From the NCBI GenBank assembly GCA_013177805.1, contig JABLXU010000022.1, positions 62,001 to 126,000 on the forward strand: DNA of 64,000 bases. Reading direction: 5' to 3'. Shown one piece after another: positions 17,205 through 27,269 of the stretch. The translations under genes and the position numbers were made by a program. Source of the stretch: Candidatus Omnitrophota bacterium (GTDB taxonomy: Bacteria > Hinthialibacterota > Hinthialibacteria > Hinthialibacterales > Hinthialibacteraceae). The notes under the pieces are model-generated. The model ran no database searches, had not been told where the DNA came from, and saw only the letters and a program-made list of their open reading frames with translations. How positions within the stretch are numbered: position 1 is the stretch's first letter; the number at the start of each line of letters is the position of its first letter.

Positions 17205-18191
17205 TCAAGGGGATTCCCCTCGCAGGATTCCCCAATCTTCTTCATTCACACGTACGGGCTGATTGGTGTCCACAAATTCGGCGGGAAGATATCCCCCCCG
17301 CGGGGCCAACGGCAGCCAGGGTTTAAGGACATGCATCCCCGTTCGAACATTGAATAGAACTGTCAGGTTTTCTAACAGTTCCCGCAAGATCAGGACCGGT
17401 TCCCGAGCGTCCAACCATCCCACGGGCGCCAGGCGGTTTTCGTTCAGGTCCGTTGGGAGCACCACCGGTTCGTGGGTCTTGGCGTTATAGACACGGAAAT
17501 CCAATTCGGGGATATCGGCATAATAAAACCGCCCGGATGGATCGATATGGATGCCTTGAAAGCCGGTATCGGCCATCACGTTTTTGTAGGGATCATAGGC
17601 GCGTACCGGATTCCCGACGGAGTAGAGGTATACCAACTCGTCCTTGCGCGCCCAGAAGGCTTTATCCGCTTGGAAGTACAGAGTGATCCCCATTTGCTGC
17701 CAAGCGTCGTACAGGAACGTCATCCGGCTCTTGTATCCCTGGCCGCCCTTGTCGTACCGGCCATTGATGGCGATGAGCTTGTAGTTGAAGGGGCTCCAGC
17801 AATAGGCGCGCACGTCCGGAAACGTGGCCGTGATGTGGTATTTCTCATTCATGATCACCAAGGCCTGCCCTTTATCCCGGATGGATTCGATTTCCCCGTT
17901 CTCTTGACTCGCGACTTCGGCAGTATGCCCTGCCACCAAGAATGTGAGATAGCACCGGTCGAAGGCCCAGGCGGGCTGGTAAATCGGAGTCCGGCTGACA
18001 AAGTAAAGTTTCAAATCCTCCCCCTGCGCGGAGCGGCGGACAATCCCCCATTCGTTCGTATTCTCGTGGTGGACAATAGCGGTGACGGTGGATTCCTTGA
18101 AATCCGCGTCGATGGGTTGAACGACGGGCATGCTGAAAATCACGCAGAGAAGAAGAAGATGAATGCAATTCAAAATCAGGTCTCCCGGCAA
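17205..18191 (-). CDS. Exported protein of unknown function, possible beta-propeller
   Basis: Up to 328 aa; the longest start is a TTG at 18189-18191 and later TTG/GTG/ATG codons within the signal region are possible. A hydrophobic N-terminal segment (LILNCIHLLLLCVIFSMPV) looks like a signal peptide. The body has repeated Trp/Tyr-rich strands (YCWSPFNYKLIAINGRYD, FYYADIPELDFRVYNAKT, GILRGE) like a WD40/TolB-type propeller, but no family is recognised. It lies 62 bp upstream of the glycosyltransferase 2 gene on the same strand. Confidence 0.6.
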   Translation of the reverse strand: MPGDLILNCIHLLLLCVIFSMPVVQPIDADFKESTVTAIVHHENTNEWGIVRRSAQGEDLKLYFVSRTPIYQPAWAFDRCYLTFLVAGHTAEVASQENGEIESIRDKGQALVIMNEKYHITATFPDVRAYCWSPFNYKLIAINGRYDKGGQGYKSRMTFLYDAWQQMGITLYFQADKAFWARKDELVYLYSVGNPVRAYDPYKNVMADTGFQGIHIDPSGRFYYADIPELDFRVYNAKTHEPVVLPTDLNENRLAPVGWLDAREPVLILRELLENLTVLFNVRTGMHVLKPWLPLAPRGGYLPAEFVDTNQPVRVNEEDWGILRGESP

Positions 18192-18551
18192 TTGTATGAT
18201 AAGGACCCGAGGTGGTTATAATTATACCGGAAGAGAGGGCAGAAACAGGCCCGCCCCGTTTTCCCCCTCTCCCAGAGGGAAGGGAAAAACAGCTATAAGA
18301 TGTTTGGATCATCACAAGGCATTGCAGGGAATCGGATTCACTCATCGCAGGGGGACATGGCAACGTGCCCCTGCCAAATGGTCGAAGGACAAGATATTGG
18401 ATGGGCTACGCCGCGCTTTGAGCCCACCCTGCAACCACGCGCCGGCAGGATGCCTTCGCCACAAATGCCCTCTCCCGGTCAAACGCCTTGCTTTTCCTCC
18501 CCGGTATAGGCCAAACTATGGCGATCATGGTTTCGGCAGGATGAATGTCCC
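18192..18551. other. Gene-free stretch with several palindromic elements
   Basis: 360 bp between divergent genes. It holds a degenerate CCCTCTCCC/GGGA repeat (about 18264-18288), a GCAGGGG/CCCCTGC hairpin (about 18348-18375) and ATGGGCT/AGCCCA (18401-18426), followed by CCCTGC. The last resembles the GGGC...GCCC repeats common between genes in many bacteria. No promoter can be called with confidence. Confidence 0.5.
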
Positions 18552-19790
18552 ATGAAGATCTTATTCGTGACGCCCGTCGTTCCCACGGAAACCGACGGAC
18601 GGCGGCCCTTTAATTTCCTTAAATACTTGGCGCCCCGGCATGAAATCCACCTGATCGCCTTGAAATTGCCAGTCCAGACCCCCATGGATATCCGGCGGCT
18701 TCAGGGAATGGGCGTTCGAGTCACCACGGTGGATATCGTGCCGGTCTGGTCGGTCCTCTATTGCGCCGCGGGCGTGGTGGCGCGCAAGCCCTTTCGGGTT
18801 TCTTGGTGCCGTTCCGCCGAGATGCGGGAAACGATTGAGCGCGTTCTCAGCCGCCATACGTTCGATGTAGCCCACCTGGACCGCCTGCGCATGGGACAAT
18901 ACGCGCCTTGGATCCCCATTCCCAAATTGGTGGACATCACCGACTCGCTCCTGCTGTATCTGGAGCGGTCCGCGCCTTACCGGCGGAAAAAGTTAGAGCG
19001 CCTGGTTGACTATTGGGAGATGAAAACCATCCCCCGGTTTGAGCGCTGGGTTCTGGAGCGGGTGAACACGGCCCTGGTATGCTCGTCCATCGACGCGAAG
19101 CATCTGCAACAGGCGCACCCCGGTTATCCGTTTGATGTCATCGAAAATTCAGTGGATTCCGCTCAATTCGTACCGCAATCCCATGCAACCGGACACCGCC
19201 CACGCTGCATCCTCACGGGAACGCTGTTTTATTTCGGCAACATCGACAGCGTGCTCTACTATTATGACGAAATTCTGCCCCGGCTGCGCCAGGATATCCC
19301 CCAACTGGAAACGCACATCATCGGCACCCGGCCGGTCCGCGAAATCCAAAAACTGCACAACCGCCAAGGCATCCAAATCATCGCCGATGTCCCCCGCATG
19401 CAGGATTATTTGTTCCAAGACGACATCTATCTTTGTCCGCTGCGCGTGGCGGCTGGCGTGCGCAACAAACTGCTCGAAGCCATGGCCTGCGCCATGCCAG
19501 TGGTGACCACCCGCCTGGGCGCGGAAGGTTTGGATGTCCAGCATGGCCGGGAAGTGCTTTTCGCCGAGACGCCGGACGAATTTTCGCACTGTGTGCAAAA
19601 GTTGATGGCCTCACCGGAGTTGCGAAAACAACTGGGCCAGAACGGCCGCCAGTACGTACTGACCCATCACCAAAACGAAATCCTGGGGAAAAAATTGGAA
19701 GCCCTGTACCAGCGTCTGATTCAAGCCGGCCGGCCGGGGATGGCCAAGGAAGCGAACGTTTCCTCCAGCAGCCGGCCCAATCCAGTGTAG
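18552..19790 (+). CDS. Family 4 glycosyltransferase
   Basis: 412 aa. N-terminal GT-B domain starts MKILFVTPVVPTETDGRRP; the C-terminal nucleotide-sugar domain carries CPLRVAAGVRNKLLEAMA and G-x-E (RLGAEGLDV), the usual GT4 donor-binding E-x7-E region. It resembles the exopolysaccharide-type transferases found with exosortase systems, but no exosortase is in the window. The last 70 bp overlap the 3' end of the convergent helicase gene, so the two transcripts are antisense at their ends. Confidence 0.9.
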   Translation: MKILFVTPVVPTETDGRRPFNFLKYLAPRHEIHLIALKLPVQTPMDIRRLQGMGVRVTTVDIVPVWSVLYCAAGVVARKPFRVSWCRSAEMRETIERVLSRHTFDVAHLDRLRMGQYAPWIPIPKLVDITDSLLLYLERSAPYRRKKLERLVDYWEMKTIPRFERWVLERVNTALVCSSIDAKHLQQAHPGYPFDVIENSVDSAQFVPQSHATGHRPRCILTGTLFYFGNIDSVLYYYDEILPRLRQDIPQLETHIIGTRPVREIQKLHNRQGIQIIADVPRMQDYLFQDDIYLCPLRVAAGVRNKLLEAMACAMPVVTTRLGAEGLDVQHGREVLFAETPDEFSHCVQKLMASPELRKQLGQNGRQYVLTHHQNEILGKKLEALYQRLIQAGRPGMAKEANVSSSSRPNPV

Positions 19791-21517
19791 CGTTTCCGGA
19801 TCCGGTTGTTGCGTATTGCGATTTCCAGCGCCTGTTGCTCGCCCACCAGCATCACCAATTGCTTGCCCCGGCTGACCGCGGTGTAAAGCAGATTGCGTTG
19901 CAGCATGGGATAATGCTGCATCACGAGGGGAACCACCACCGCCGGGTATTCACTCCCCTGGGATTTATGGACCGTGCAAGCATAGGCCAGGGCCGTGTTC
20001 TCCAACTCCGGCATGCGGTAGGGAACTTCCCTGCCTTCGAAGTTAATGATCACCCATTTTTCCCGGCGGTTCCAATCACTGACAAATCCGATATCGCCGT
20101 TGAAGACATCTTTCTCATAATCGTTCTTGGTCTGCATGATCTTGTCCCCGATAGAAAACGAGTAGAACGGACCTTGCAGGCGGGTATCGGCGGGATTGAG
20201 TTTTTCCTGCAGAATTTCATTCATCCTTTCGACCCCCGCGTCCTTTTTGATCATGGGGCAAAGCACCTGGATGTGCTCCTTGGGATCGAAACCGAACTGC
20301 CGGGGGATGCGCTGTGTCACCAGCTCCACGATTGCGTCCCGGGCCGCTTCGGCGGACGAGCGGGGCACGAAGAAAAAATCCTGCCCGTTCTCGACTCCCT
20401 GCCCTTCCAGATCGGGATACTCCCCCTGGTTGATTTTGCGGGCATTGGTGGGGATAAGGCTGCTTTCCTTCTGGCGGAAGATTTCGTTCAGGCGGATGGT
20501 GGGGAACAGGCCGCTTTCGATCAGATCATGCAAAACGAATCCCGGCCCCACGGCGGGCAGTTGATCCACGTCCCCCACCAACAGCAAATGGCATTCCGAA
20601 GGCAGCGCTTCCAGCAACGCGGCCATAAGTTCGGTATCGATCATGGAGGCTTCGTCCACTACCATGAGATCCACCTTGAGCGGCCGCGTGCTGTTCCGGA
20701 GAAAACCGCCGTCTTCCACGTTGTATTCCAACAACCGGTGTAAGGTGAGAGCCATGCGTCCCGTGCTTTCGGAAAGACGTTTGGCCGCTCGCCCGGTGGG
20801 GGCCGCCAGGCGGATTTTCGCGCCGCGCCCGCCCCAGAGATGCAGCACGCCTCGCAAAATGGTGGTCTTCCCCGTGCCTGGCCCGCCGGTGATGATCACC
20901 ACCTTACTCGTCAGGGAGGCCGAGACCGCTGTCCGCTGCAAGTCCGCCAGGCGCAGCTTCATTTGTTTCTCGACTTTATTCAGTTCGGTCTCGCCGGGCG
21001 CTTGCAACGCGATCCGGGAAGGCGCGGTGACCAGCCGGGCAAGATGTTGGGCCACGCCGCGCTCGGCCCGGTAGAGGAAATACAGATACACAGGCGACTG
21101 GCTGTCTTGGGCGGAGGGAACCACGTAAATCTCCCGCTGGTGAGTCAGCGTTTCGACTGCTTGGTTCCAGCCCTCGGCGTTATCTAAAGGGATCAGCCGG
21201 GTGACGCGTTGAAGCAATTCTTCCCATGGAACAAAGACATGACCATCGTTGGTTGAGGCCAGCAAAGTGTAGCGCACCGCTCCGGCGATGCGTTCCGGAC
21301 TGGTTGCGGCCAGACCGGCCTTACGGGCCATGGCGTCCGCTTCGCTCCAGGGCGGCCGCGCCGGCAGGTAAAACGAAACGTAGGGATCTTGCGCCAGGAT
21401 AGAGATCGCGGACGGCCCCCACTTGCCAAACGCTTGAGTGGCCACGCTTTTGCTCCATCCCAGTTGTTGCATGTCACTGATTATGTTCCGCTTCGAACGG
21501 AGCGTCCGGCGCGCCAT
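19721..21517 (-). CDS. RecD2-like ATP-dependent DNA helicase, short N-terminus
   Basis: 598 aa SF1B helicase. An N-terminal helical region (about 8-110) resembles the helix-hairpin-helix part of RecD2; then Walker A G211-GPGTGKTT, Walker B MVVDEASMID, QLPAVGPGFVLHDL, and the C-terminal YACTVHKSQGSEYPAVVVPLV (motif V/VI region). RecD2 proteins are usually 700-800 aa with an extra N-terminal domain of about 100 residues before this point; here that domain is absent, and the 176 bp upstream to the next gene cannot encode it. RecD2 unwinds 5'-3' and acts in repair without RecBC. Start ATG at 21515-21517. It overlaps the convergent GT4 gene by 70 bp. Confidence 0.9.
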   Translation of the reverse strand: MARRTLRSKRNIISDMQQLGWSKSVATQAFGKWGPSAISILAQDPYVSFYLPARPPWSEADAMARKAGLAATSPERIAGAVRYTLLASTNDGHVFVPWEELLQRVTRLIPLDNAEGWNQAVETLTHQREIYVVPSAQDSQSPVYLYFLYRAERGVAQHLARLVTAPSRIALQAPGETELNKVEKQMKLRLADLQRTAVSASLTSKVVIITGGPGTGKTTILRGVLHLWGGRGAKIRLAAPTGRAAKRLSESTGRMALTLHRLLEYNVEDGGFLRNSTRPLKVDLMVVDEASMIDTELMAALLEALPSECHLLLVGDVDQLPAVGPGFVLHDLIESGLFPTIRLNEIFRQKESSLIPTNARKINQGEYPDLEGQGVENGQDFFFVPRSSAEAARDAIVELVTQRIPRQFGFDPKEHIQVLCPMIKKDAGVERMNEILQEKLNPADTRLQGPFYSFSIGDKIMQTKNDYEKDVFNGDIGFVSDWNRREKWVIINFEGREVPYRMPELENTALAYACTVHKSQGSEYPAVVVPLVMQHYPMLQRNLLYTAVSRGKQLVMLVGEQQALEIAIRNNRIRKRYTGLGRLLEETFASLAIPGRPA

Positions 21518-21693
21518 GGGTTATCCCCCGGTTCGTCAAATAAAAAGATTATGGGAGAGATAGCTTACTCTGCCCCGGCATGGTCCTTGAAGACCTTCCA
21601 TGAAATCCTGCTTCGAATCTAGTATACTGCTTTTCGGCTTTTACGGAGATAACGGGAATCGTAAGGGAAAAAAATGAAAATCCGGAGGTATCC

Positions 21694-22548
21694 ATGAAAC
21701 TGGTCCGTTTTGGTAGACCGCGGCAAGAAAAACCGGGCGTGTTGACCTCGTCGGGGGAGATCCTCGATGTCTCCTCCTTCACCAGGGAGTACAACGGCGC
21801 GTTTTTTGAGGAGGACGGCATCGCGAAATTAAAAGCCTGGCTTGACGGGCATGCCGCCTCCTTGCCTGTGGCCCCCGCGGGCGTCCGGCTAGGCGCCCCC
21901 ATTGCCCGCCCCGGCAAGATCATTTGCGTGGGTCTCAACTACGCCGACCACGCCAAAGAATCAAATTCCCAGGTCCCTCCTGAACCGGTCATTTTTTCCA
22001 AGGCAATCACGGCTTACAGCGGCCCATACGATCCGATCCAGATTCCCCGCCATTCGACAAAGACAGACTGGGAAGTGGAACTGGCGTTCATCATCGGCAA
22101 GCGGGCGAAATACGTGGAAGAAAAAGACGCGATGCGGCACATCGCCGGATTGGCCGTGCTCAACGACGTCAGCGAACGCGAATTCCAGGCGGAACGCTGC
22201 GGCCAATGGATCAAAGGCAAAAGCCATGACACCTTCGCGCCCATCGGCCCCTGGCTGGTGACGCCGGATGAAATCGAAAACGTGCAGAATCTGGCCATGT
22301 GGCTCAATGTCAACGGACAGCGCATGCAGACCGGCAACACCAGCACCATGGTGTATCCCGTGACCTTTTTGCTCAGCTATATCAGCCAATTTCTGACTTT
22401 GGAAGCGGGAGACGTGGTGGGCACGGGCACGCCTCCTGGCGTGGGGATGGGAAAGACCCCCCCGGTATTCTTAAAGCCAGGCGATGTGGTCGAACTCAGT
22501 GTGGAACACCTGGGAACGCAACGGCAGGAAGTCATCGCGCCGGAATGA
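21694..22548 (+). CDS. Fumarylacetoacetate hydrolase-family protein
   Basis: 284 aa with the FAH fold. An N-terminal cap (about 1-65) precedes the catalytic part: KIICVGLNYADHAKE, EPVIFSKA, the metal-binding WEVELAFIIGKRAK, GKSHDTFAPIGPWLVT and GTPPGVGMG. The metal-binding glutamates and aspartate of the family are visible in E-x-E and D-V-S-E. Members act on acyl-pyruvates, oxaloacetate or 2-oxo-3-deoxy sugar acids; the specific reaction cannot be read. SD GGAGG at 5 nt. It stands alone, 145 bp from neighbours of other function, and could serve the same sugar-acid route as the exported enzymes at 11.7-13.9 kb (inference). Confidence 0.92.
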   Translation: MKLVRFGRPRQEKPGVLTSSGEILDVSSFTREYNGAFFEEDGIAKLKAWLDGHAASLPVAPAGVRLGAPIARPGKIICVGLNYADHAKESNSQVPPEPVIFSKAITAYSGPYDPIQIPRHSTKTDWEVELAFIIGKRAKYVEEKDAMRHIAGLAVLNDVSEREFQAERCGQWIKGKSHDTFAPIGPWLVTPDEIENVQNLAMWLNVNGQRMQTGNTSTMVYPVTFLLSYISQFLTLEAGDVVGTGTPPGVGMGKTPPVFLKPGDVVELSVEHLGTQRQEVIAPE

Positions 22549-22617
22549 ATGTCCGGACAGATCCCCGGTTGTGACTAATACACCGGCTTCAACGCTCTCA
22601 AATTCATGGCTCCAATT

Positions 22618-23514
22618 TTATGGCTCCAAAACACGCCGCAAGGCTTCTTCCAGATGGGGCGTTTGAAAGATGAATCCGCTGTCCAGCAATGTTTGAGGAA
22701 TCACCCGCGCGCCACTCAACAGCATCTCCTCCGCCATGGGGCCGAAAACCGCCCGTGCCGCGAAAGCCGGCAAGGGAAAGAGGGTCGGACGGCGGAGAAC
22801 CCTCCCCAAGGTTTTGGTAAAATCCCGGTTGGTGACCGGATACGGCGCAGTGACATTGACCGGGCCTTCCAATCCCTCGGTTTTCAGGATGTGATACAAC
22901 GCGGCCACAGCGTCATCGAGGGCGATCCAACTCATATATTGCTTCCCGCTGCCGATCACTCCGCCGAGTCCCAGTTTATAAGGAATCAACATCAAACCCA
23001 ACGCCCCGCCCCGGCGAGTGAGCACCATGCCCAACCGCGCGTTCACCACGCGGATGCCCCGTTGCCGGGCTGGGTCTGCCGCCGCCTCCCAATCCCGGCA
23101 AATCTCCGCCAGGAATCCCTGTCCCGGGGGGCTGGACTCGGTCAGAACTTCATCCCCCCGGTTGCCGTAATACCCCGTCGCGGACGCGCCAAGAAAAACG
23201 CGGGGCGGTTGTTCCAATGCCGCCAGCGCTTCACAGAAAAACCGCGTCCCCTCCACCCGGCTCTCCCGGATGCGCCGGCGGGCGTCTTCCGTCCAGCGCC
23301 GGGCGATGCTCTCCCCCGCGAGATACACGGCGGCGTCGTATCCTTCCAGGCGGGAACGGTCAATAGAACGGGTTGCGGGATTCCATTGAATCGACGCCTC
23401 GCCTGGCTTGGGTTCCCGCCGCGTCAAGCCGGTCACCTCATGACCTTCGGTTTTCAAGAAGTCGGACAGGGCGGACCCGATCAATCCCGTTGCGCCGGTC
23501 ATCAGAATACGCAT
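22618..23514 (-). CDS. TIGR01777-family NAD(P)-binding epimerase (YfcH-like)
   Basis: 298 aa from the ATG at 23512-23514, chosen for GAGGAG 8 nt upstream and because MRILMTGATGLIGS then starts at the Rossmann fold. TGATGLIGSAL binds the dinucleotide; LAGESIA, SATGYYG (catalytic Tyr region), PARQRGIRVVNARLG and the C-terminal DUF1731-like ALRRVLEP tail are all typical. The family is an atypical short-chain dehydrogenase/epimerase of unknown substrate. Monocistronic. Confidence 0.93.
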   Translation of the reverse strand: MRILMTGATGLIGSALSDFLKTEGHEVTGLTRREPKPGEASIQWNPATRSIDRSRLEGYDAAVYLAGESIARRWTEDARRRIRESRVEGTRFFCEALAALEQPPRVFLGASATGYYGNRGDEVLTESSPPGQGFLAEICRDWEAAADPARQRGIRVVNARLGMVLTRRGGALGLMLIPYKLGLGGVIGSGKQYMSWIALDDAVAALYHILKTEGLEGPVNVTAPYPVTNRDFTKTLGRVLRRPTLFPLPAFAARAVFGPMAEEMLLSGARVIPQTLLDSGFIFQTPHLEEALRRVLEP

Positions 23515-24073
23515 GGCTGTTTCTCCTCGGCGGGCACTCTGATACAACCTGTTCAGAAATTTCGAAACGCGTCTCCCACGTTCTAGGGTCTTATGGATTC
23601 AAGGATAGTATATTGTTTTCATCCACGGGAAGTGGATCCCCCGGGAAATCGGAGTCAGAAAAACTGAGAACATCGCTTCATCATCGAATATAATAATAGA
23701 TCGCTTTCCAATCGCGTTTCTTCTCCCTGTGTGATTTGATGGATACGGTTAGAAGGCGGGCGCACGAATCGATGCCATCTCCCGCTGGGATAAAACGAGG
23801 GCGAAGGATGTCCAATGGGTGGAAGCCCCCTTTTCTTTGTTATGGAGGTTCTTTGTTATTGAGGTCATCGCAAAAAGTTCCCATTCGATTTCCTCTCCGG
23901 TACGCCTTTCCCATCGCTCTGATATTTAAGATATTTCATTTTATCCGTCGGATGGGCTAAACTTCCCGATCGTTTTATAAAACAGACTAACAAAGCAGGC
24001 ACATCCTTGCCGGGCCATGACACACGAGCAGGATTCACCAAAGCCGTTGAAAATTGATGCAGGGATCAAGGGA
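23515..24073. other. Gene-free stretch with degenerate repeat
   Basis: About 560 bp upstream of the GH5-like gene. A weak copy of the dispersed palindromic repeat (CATCTCCCGCTGGGA then GAGGGCGAAGG) lies at about 23776-23810. It is AT-rich around 23680-23710 and 23900-23945, but no convincing -35/-10 pair is seen. Confidence 0.45.
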
Positions 24074-26149
24074 ATGAGACACGACCTCTCGGCCATGGCA
24101 GAATTTTTATTAATGGCGGTTCTATTATTCACTTTGCCGGTGACGATCGGCGGAGGGGGGATGCTTCTACTGGCCGATTCTCTATGGGCGGCCGGCGGGG
24201 AGGCGCCTGCCTGGCACCCCTTTTCCCTGTCGTGGAACGACGCGCCGCTGAATCTCTCCTTCCTATTGGACGCGCCAGCCGGCAAACACGGTTTTTTGGG
24301 CATCAAAAATCAACGGTTTGTTTTTGAGGATGGCAAGGAAGCCCGGTTTTGGGGCGTAACCTTGAGTGGCTCGGCGTGTTTCCCCGCGCCGGAACAAGCG
24401 CCGGTGATCGCCGACCGTCTGGCGCGCTTTGGCGTCAATCTGGTCCGGTTGCATCAATTGGATGCGGATTGGGCCGAACCGAATCTGTTCGCCGCGCCGG
24501 ATCAGCCAGGTGTATTCTTCAATCCGGAAACGCTGGACCGCCTGGATTATTTCCTTTTCCAATTGGAAAACCGGGGGATCTATGTGTGGCTAGGCGGCCT
24601 GGCCTCCCGGCGGTTAAAAGAATCGGATGGGATTCCCGCCTGGCAGTACATTCCACTGGGGTTGAAAGGATATATTTATTTCGTTCCCGAAATCCAAAAT
24701 CTGCACCGCCAATATCTGCAAGCCCTCTGGTCGCACCGCAACCGCTACACGGGACTCGAGTACCGCGACTCGCCCGCGATCGTCCTCACCGATCTGTTTT
24801 ATGACAACAATTTACATATCGACCCTCCCCGCCTGCAGCCCTTCGCCGGATTGTTCGAGAATCTGTGGCGGGATTGGCAGGCGGCACGGAAGGAAATGCC
24901 GCCGATTCCCTTTGATTACGGTTCTCCCACCCCGGAAATGCAACAATTCATGGCAGACGTCATGGGCCGCGCCAATGTCGCCTTCCATAACTTTCTGCGG
25001 AGCATCAGCGTTAAAATTCCTCTTGCCGGCACCGGTGCGGTTACCGCCCTGCGGGATTTGCCTATCCTCGAACCGATGGATTTCATCCAGGCCGGAGGAT
25101 TATGGAATCCTCCCCGGCTGGGGAGGAAAATTTACTCCAACCGGCGCATGGTCGATACCGATCCGGACCGGGAGGCGAATCTCTTCCACTGGTTGGCTTT
25201 TTCCCGGCTCGAAAAAAAACCCTTCGTGGCCTCCATGTGGGGATGCCCCTGGCCCAGCGCGTACCGGGCGGAACTGCCGCTCTGGATGGCCGCCATGGCC
25301 GCCTGGCAAGATTGGCAAGGGTGCGTTTTGACTTCCTCCCTGTCCACGCTTGAACCGGAGAACACCGCCATCACCGGTCCACTGGAAAACTGGAACGATC
25401 CCGCCGTATGGGGATTGATGCCGGCCGCCGCTCTGTTGTTTCACCGCAAAACGATGGAACCTGCGCGCCCGTTGGCGGTCATGGGGGTCCCCGATTCTCT
25501 GCTTTTTTCTGAAGCGCCACTGACTCCTGCCGAATGCCGGACCACCCGGCTGGCAGACCAGGCGCGAATCTCGGTGCGGCTGCGCGCCCGGCCGGGCCGG
25601 TCTTCGATCCTCTCACCGACGCAGCCCGAATCGGTTCAGAACGGCCGGGAAAAAACCAAAACCCGCCGCGAACTGCGCCATGACCCCCGGCGCGGCCTGG
25701 TCTGGGTAGATACCAAACAAGCCCAAGCGGTGATCGGCCGCTTGCGGGAAGCGGCCAACGAGGAGCCAGCCTTCTTGAACGTGCAATCCGATGTGGATTT
25801 TGGCGTGGTGTGTGTCAACAGTCTGGACGGGTTGCCGATTCCCCAATCGCGGGATTTGTGGATTACGGTGATTTCCGAGGCCCAAAACCAGGATTTCCGG
25901 TCCATGCCCGTGGACGGCGATTTCCAAATCGAGTCGCCCGGACAGGCTCCCGTGCTCATTCAAGACACGCCCGTCCGGTTGTTTCTCGAAACCCGCCAGA
26001 CCGGCTGGATTCTGCGGACCGTGGATGGCGCCGGCCGGGAGGGCGCTCCGCTTCCTTACCAGATCGAAAATAACCGTCTATCCTTCCAAGCGGGGATTCA
26101 CGGTTCCATCTATTATCGTCTATCATGCCAACCGGCCTCGGAGGCCTAG
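24074..26149 (+). CDS. Exported GH5-like (TIM-barrel) putative glycoside hydrolase
   Basis: 691 aa from the ATG at 24074 (AAGGGA just upstream; a start at 24017 is also in frame). A signal-anchor region covers about 1-40. The barrel begins RFWGVTLSGSACFP and FGVNLVRLHQLDADW, the strand pattern of GH5-like endoglycanases and related uncharacterised proteins; LYVWL-type and DSPAIVLTDLFYDNN segments follow. In GH5 the acid/base sits in an N-E pair; here the matching strand reads L-T-D-L, so the catalytic Glu is uncertain. The C-terminal half (about 500-691) is beta-rich. It lies just upstream of galE-galK and may feed them. Confidence 0.6.
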   Translation: MRHDLSAMAEFLLMAVLLFTLPVTIGGGGMLLLADSLWAAGGEAPAWHPFSLSWNDAPLNLSFLLDAPAGKHGFLGIKNQRFVFEDGKEARFWGVTLSGSACFPAPEQAPVIADRLARFGVNLVRLHQLDADWAEPNLFAAPDQPGVFFNPETLDRLDYFLFQLENRGIYVWLGGLASRRLKESDGIPAWQYIPLGLKGYIYFVPEIQNLHRQYLQALWSHRNRYTGLEYRDSPAIVLTDLFYDNNLHIDPPRLQPFAGLFENLWRDWQAARKEMPPIPFDYGSPTPEMQQFMADVMGRANVAFHNFLRSISVKIPLAGTGAVTALRDLPILEPMDFIQAGGLWNPPRLGRKIYSNRRMVDTDPDREANLFHWLAFSRLEKKPFVASMWGCPWPSAYRAELPLWMAAMAAWQDWQGCVLTSSLSTLEPENTAITGPLENWNDPAVWGLMPAAALLFHRKTMEPARPLAVMGVPDSLLFSEAPLTPAECRTTRLADQARISVRLRARPGRSSILSPTQPESVQNGREKTKTRRELRHDPRRGLVWVDTKQAQAVIGRLREAANEEPAFLNVQSDVDFGVVCVNSLDGLPIPQSRDLWITVISEAQNQDFRSMPVDGDFQIESPGQAPVLIQDTPVRLFLETRQTGWILRTVDGAGREGAPLPYQIENNRLSFQAGIHGSIYYRLSCQPASEA

Positions 26150-26245
26150 GCCGTGAATCCGCGGAAAAACCGCCGTTAAAGGATAATCACCTGTATTATC
26201 CAGGCCGGCTATTACTTGACCTAACACGAAGGAGAATTGCCTGGC

Positions 26246-27208
26246 ATGTCTGCATCCCGGCGTTGCCTTGTCACAGGAGGAGCCGGTTTCATCGGCTCTC
26301 ATGTCGTTGACCAGTTGGTGGCAGAAGGACATGAGGTATCCGTATTGGACAATCTGAGTACCGGCAAGAGGGAGAATCTCCCGAAGAACCTGGATCTGTA
26401 TGTTTATGACATTTTGGAGGACATGACGCCGGTTTTCCGCATGGTCAAACCCGAGGTGGTGTTTCATCTGGCCGCCCAGGTGAGCGTTTCGGTCTCCGTG
26501 CGCGATCCCCGGTATGACGCCACCCAGAACGTCGTGGGTACCATCAACCTGCTGGAGCATTGCCGGCGGTATGGCGTGCCGCGAGTCATTTACGCGTCGT
26601 CGGGAGCGGCATACGGCGAACCGGATTCCCTCCCCTTGCGGGAAGAAGGTTCGACTCTGGCCGTGTCGCCTTACGGCATCAGCAAATACGTGGGCGAGCG
26701 GTATTTGTATTATTACCAGCAGCAATTCGGGATTTCGTTTATCGCCCTCCGGTTCGCCAATGTGTACGGTCCACGGCAGGATCCCCACGGCGAGGCCGGC
26801 GTCGTCTCGATTTTCTGTGAGCGGATGCTGAAGGGGGAAGAAGCGGTCATTTTCGGCGACGGCCGACAAACCCGCGATTTCGTGTATGTGGGCGACGTGG
26901 CCCGCGCCTGCGTGATGGCCATGGACGCCCCCCCTGTAACCGACACGTTCCCCGCGTTCAATGTCAGCACGCAAAAACAAACCACGGTCAATACCCTCTT
27001 CGATTTGATCGCGGAGAACGCCCGGTCCAAACAATCCCGGATTTACGCCCCCGAACGGCCGGGGGATGTCCGGGATTCCTGCTTGGCCAATGACAAAATC
27101 CGCCAATACATCGGCTGGAAGCCGGAGGTGGACATCAAGGAAGGGATCCGCCGGACCGTCGAATATTTCCAAAAACATATGCCGCAAGCAAATGCAGAGA
27201 GGCAATGA
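26246..27208 (+). CDS. galE: UDP-glucose 4-epimerase (GalE-like)
   Basis: 320 aa from the ATG at 26246 (AAGGAG 11 nt upstream; a TTG at 26237 would leave only 2 nt). Extended short-chain dehydrogenase: GGAGFIGSHVVDQL, VFHLAAQVSVSVSV, catalytic Y-x-x-x-K in SPYGISKYVGE, RFANVYGPRQDP. It interconverts UDP-galactose and UDP-glucose in the cytoplasm; some relatives act on other UDP-sugars. galK follows after 61 bp, so the pair forms a Leloir-type unit and supports the GalE call. Confidence 0.9.
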   Translation: MSASRRCLVTGGAGFIGSHVVDQLVAEGHEVSVLDNLSTGKRENLPKNLDLYVYDILEDMTPVFRMVKPEVVFHLAAQVSVSVSVRDPRYDATQNVVGTINLLEHCRRYGVPRVIYASSGAAYGEPDSLPLREEGSTLAVSPYGISKYVGERYLYYYQQQFGISFIALRFANVYGPRQDPHGEAGVVSIFCERMLKGEEAVIFGDGRQTRDFVYVGDVARACVMAMDAPPVTDTFPAFNVSTQKQTTVNTLFDLIAENARSKQSRIYAPERPGDVRDSCLANDKIRQYIGWKPEVDIKEGIRRTVEYFQKHMPQANAERQ

Positions 27209-27269
27209 TCCGCGGGCTGGGAGATCCCGCCACTCCCTCCATCCTTATTTCCAATACGGGAAACGCATC

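Noticed and set aside
27066-27269. 68-codon N-terminal extension of galK into galE
   Set aside because: Not homologous to galactokinase; the ATG at 27270 fits the family start.
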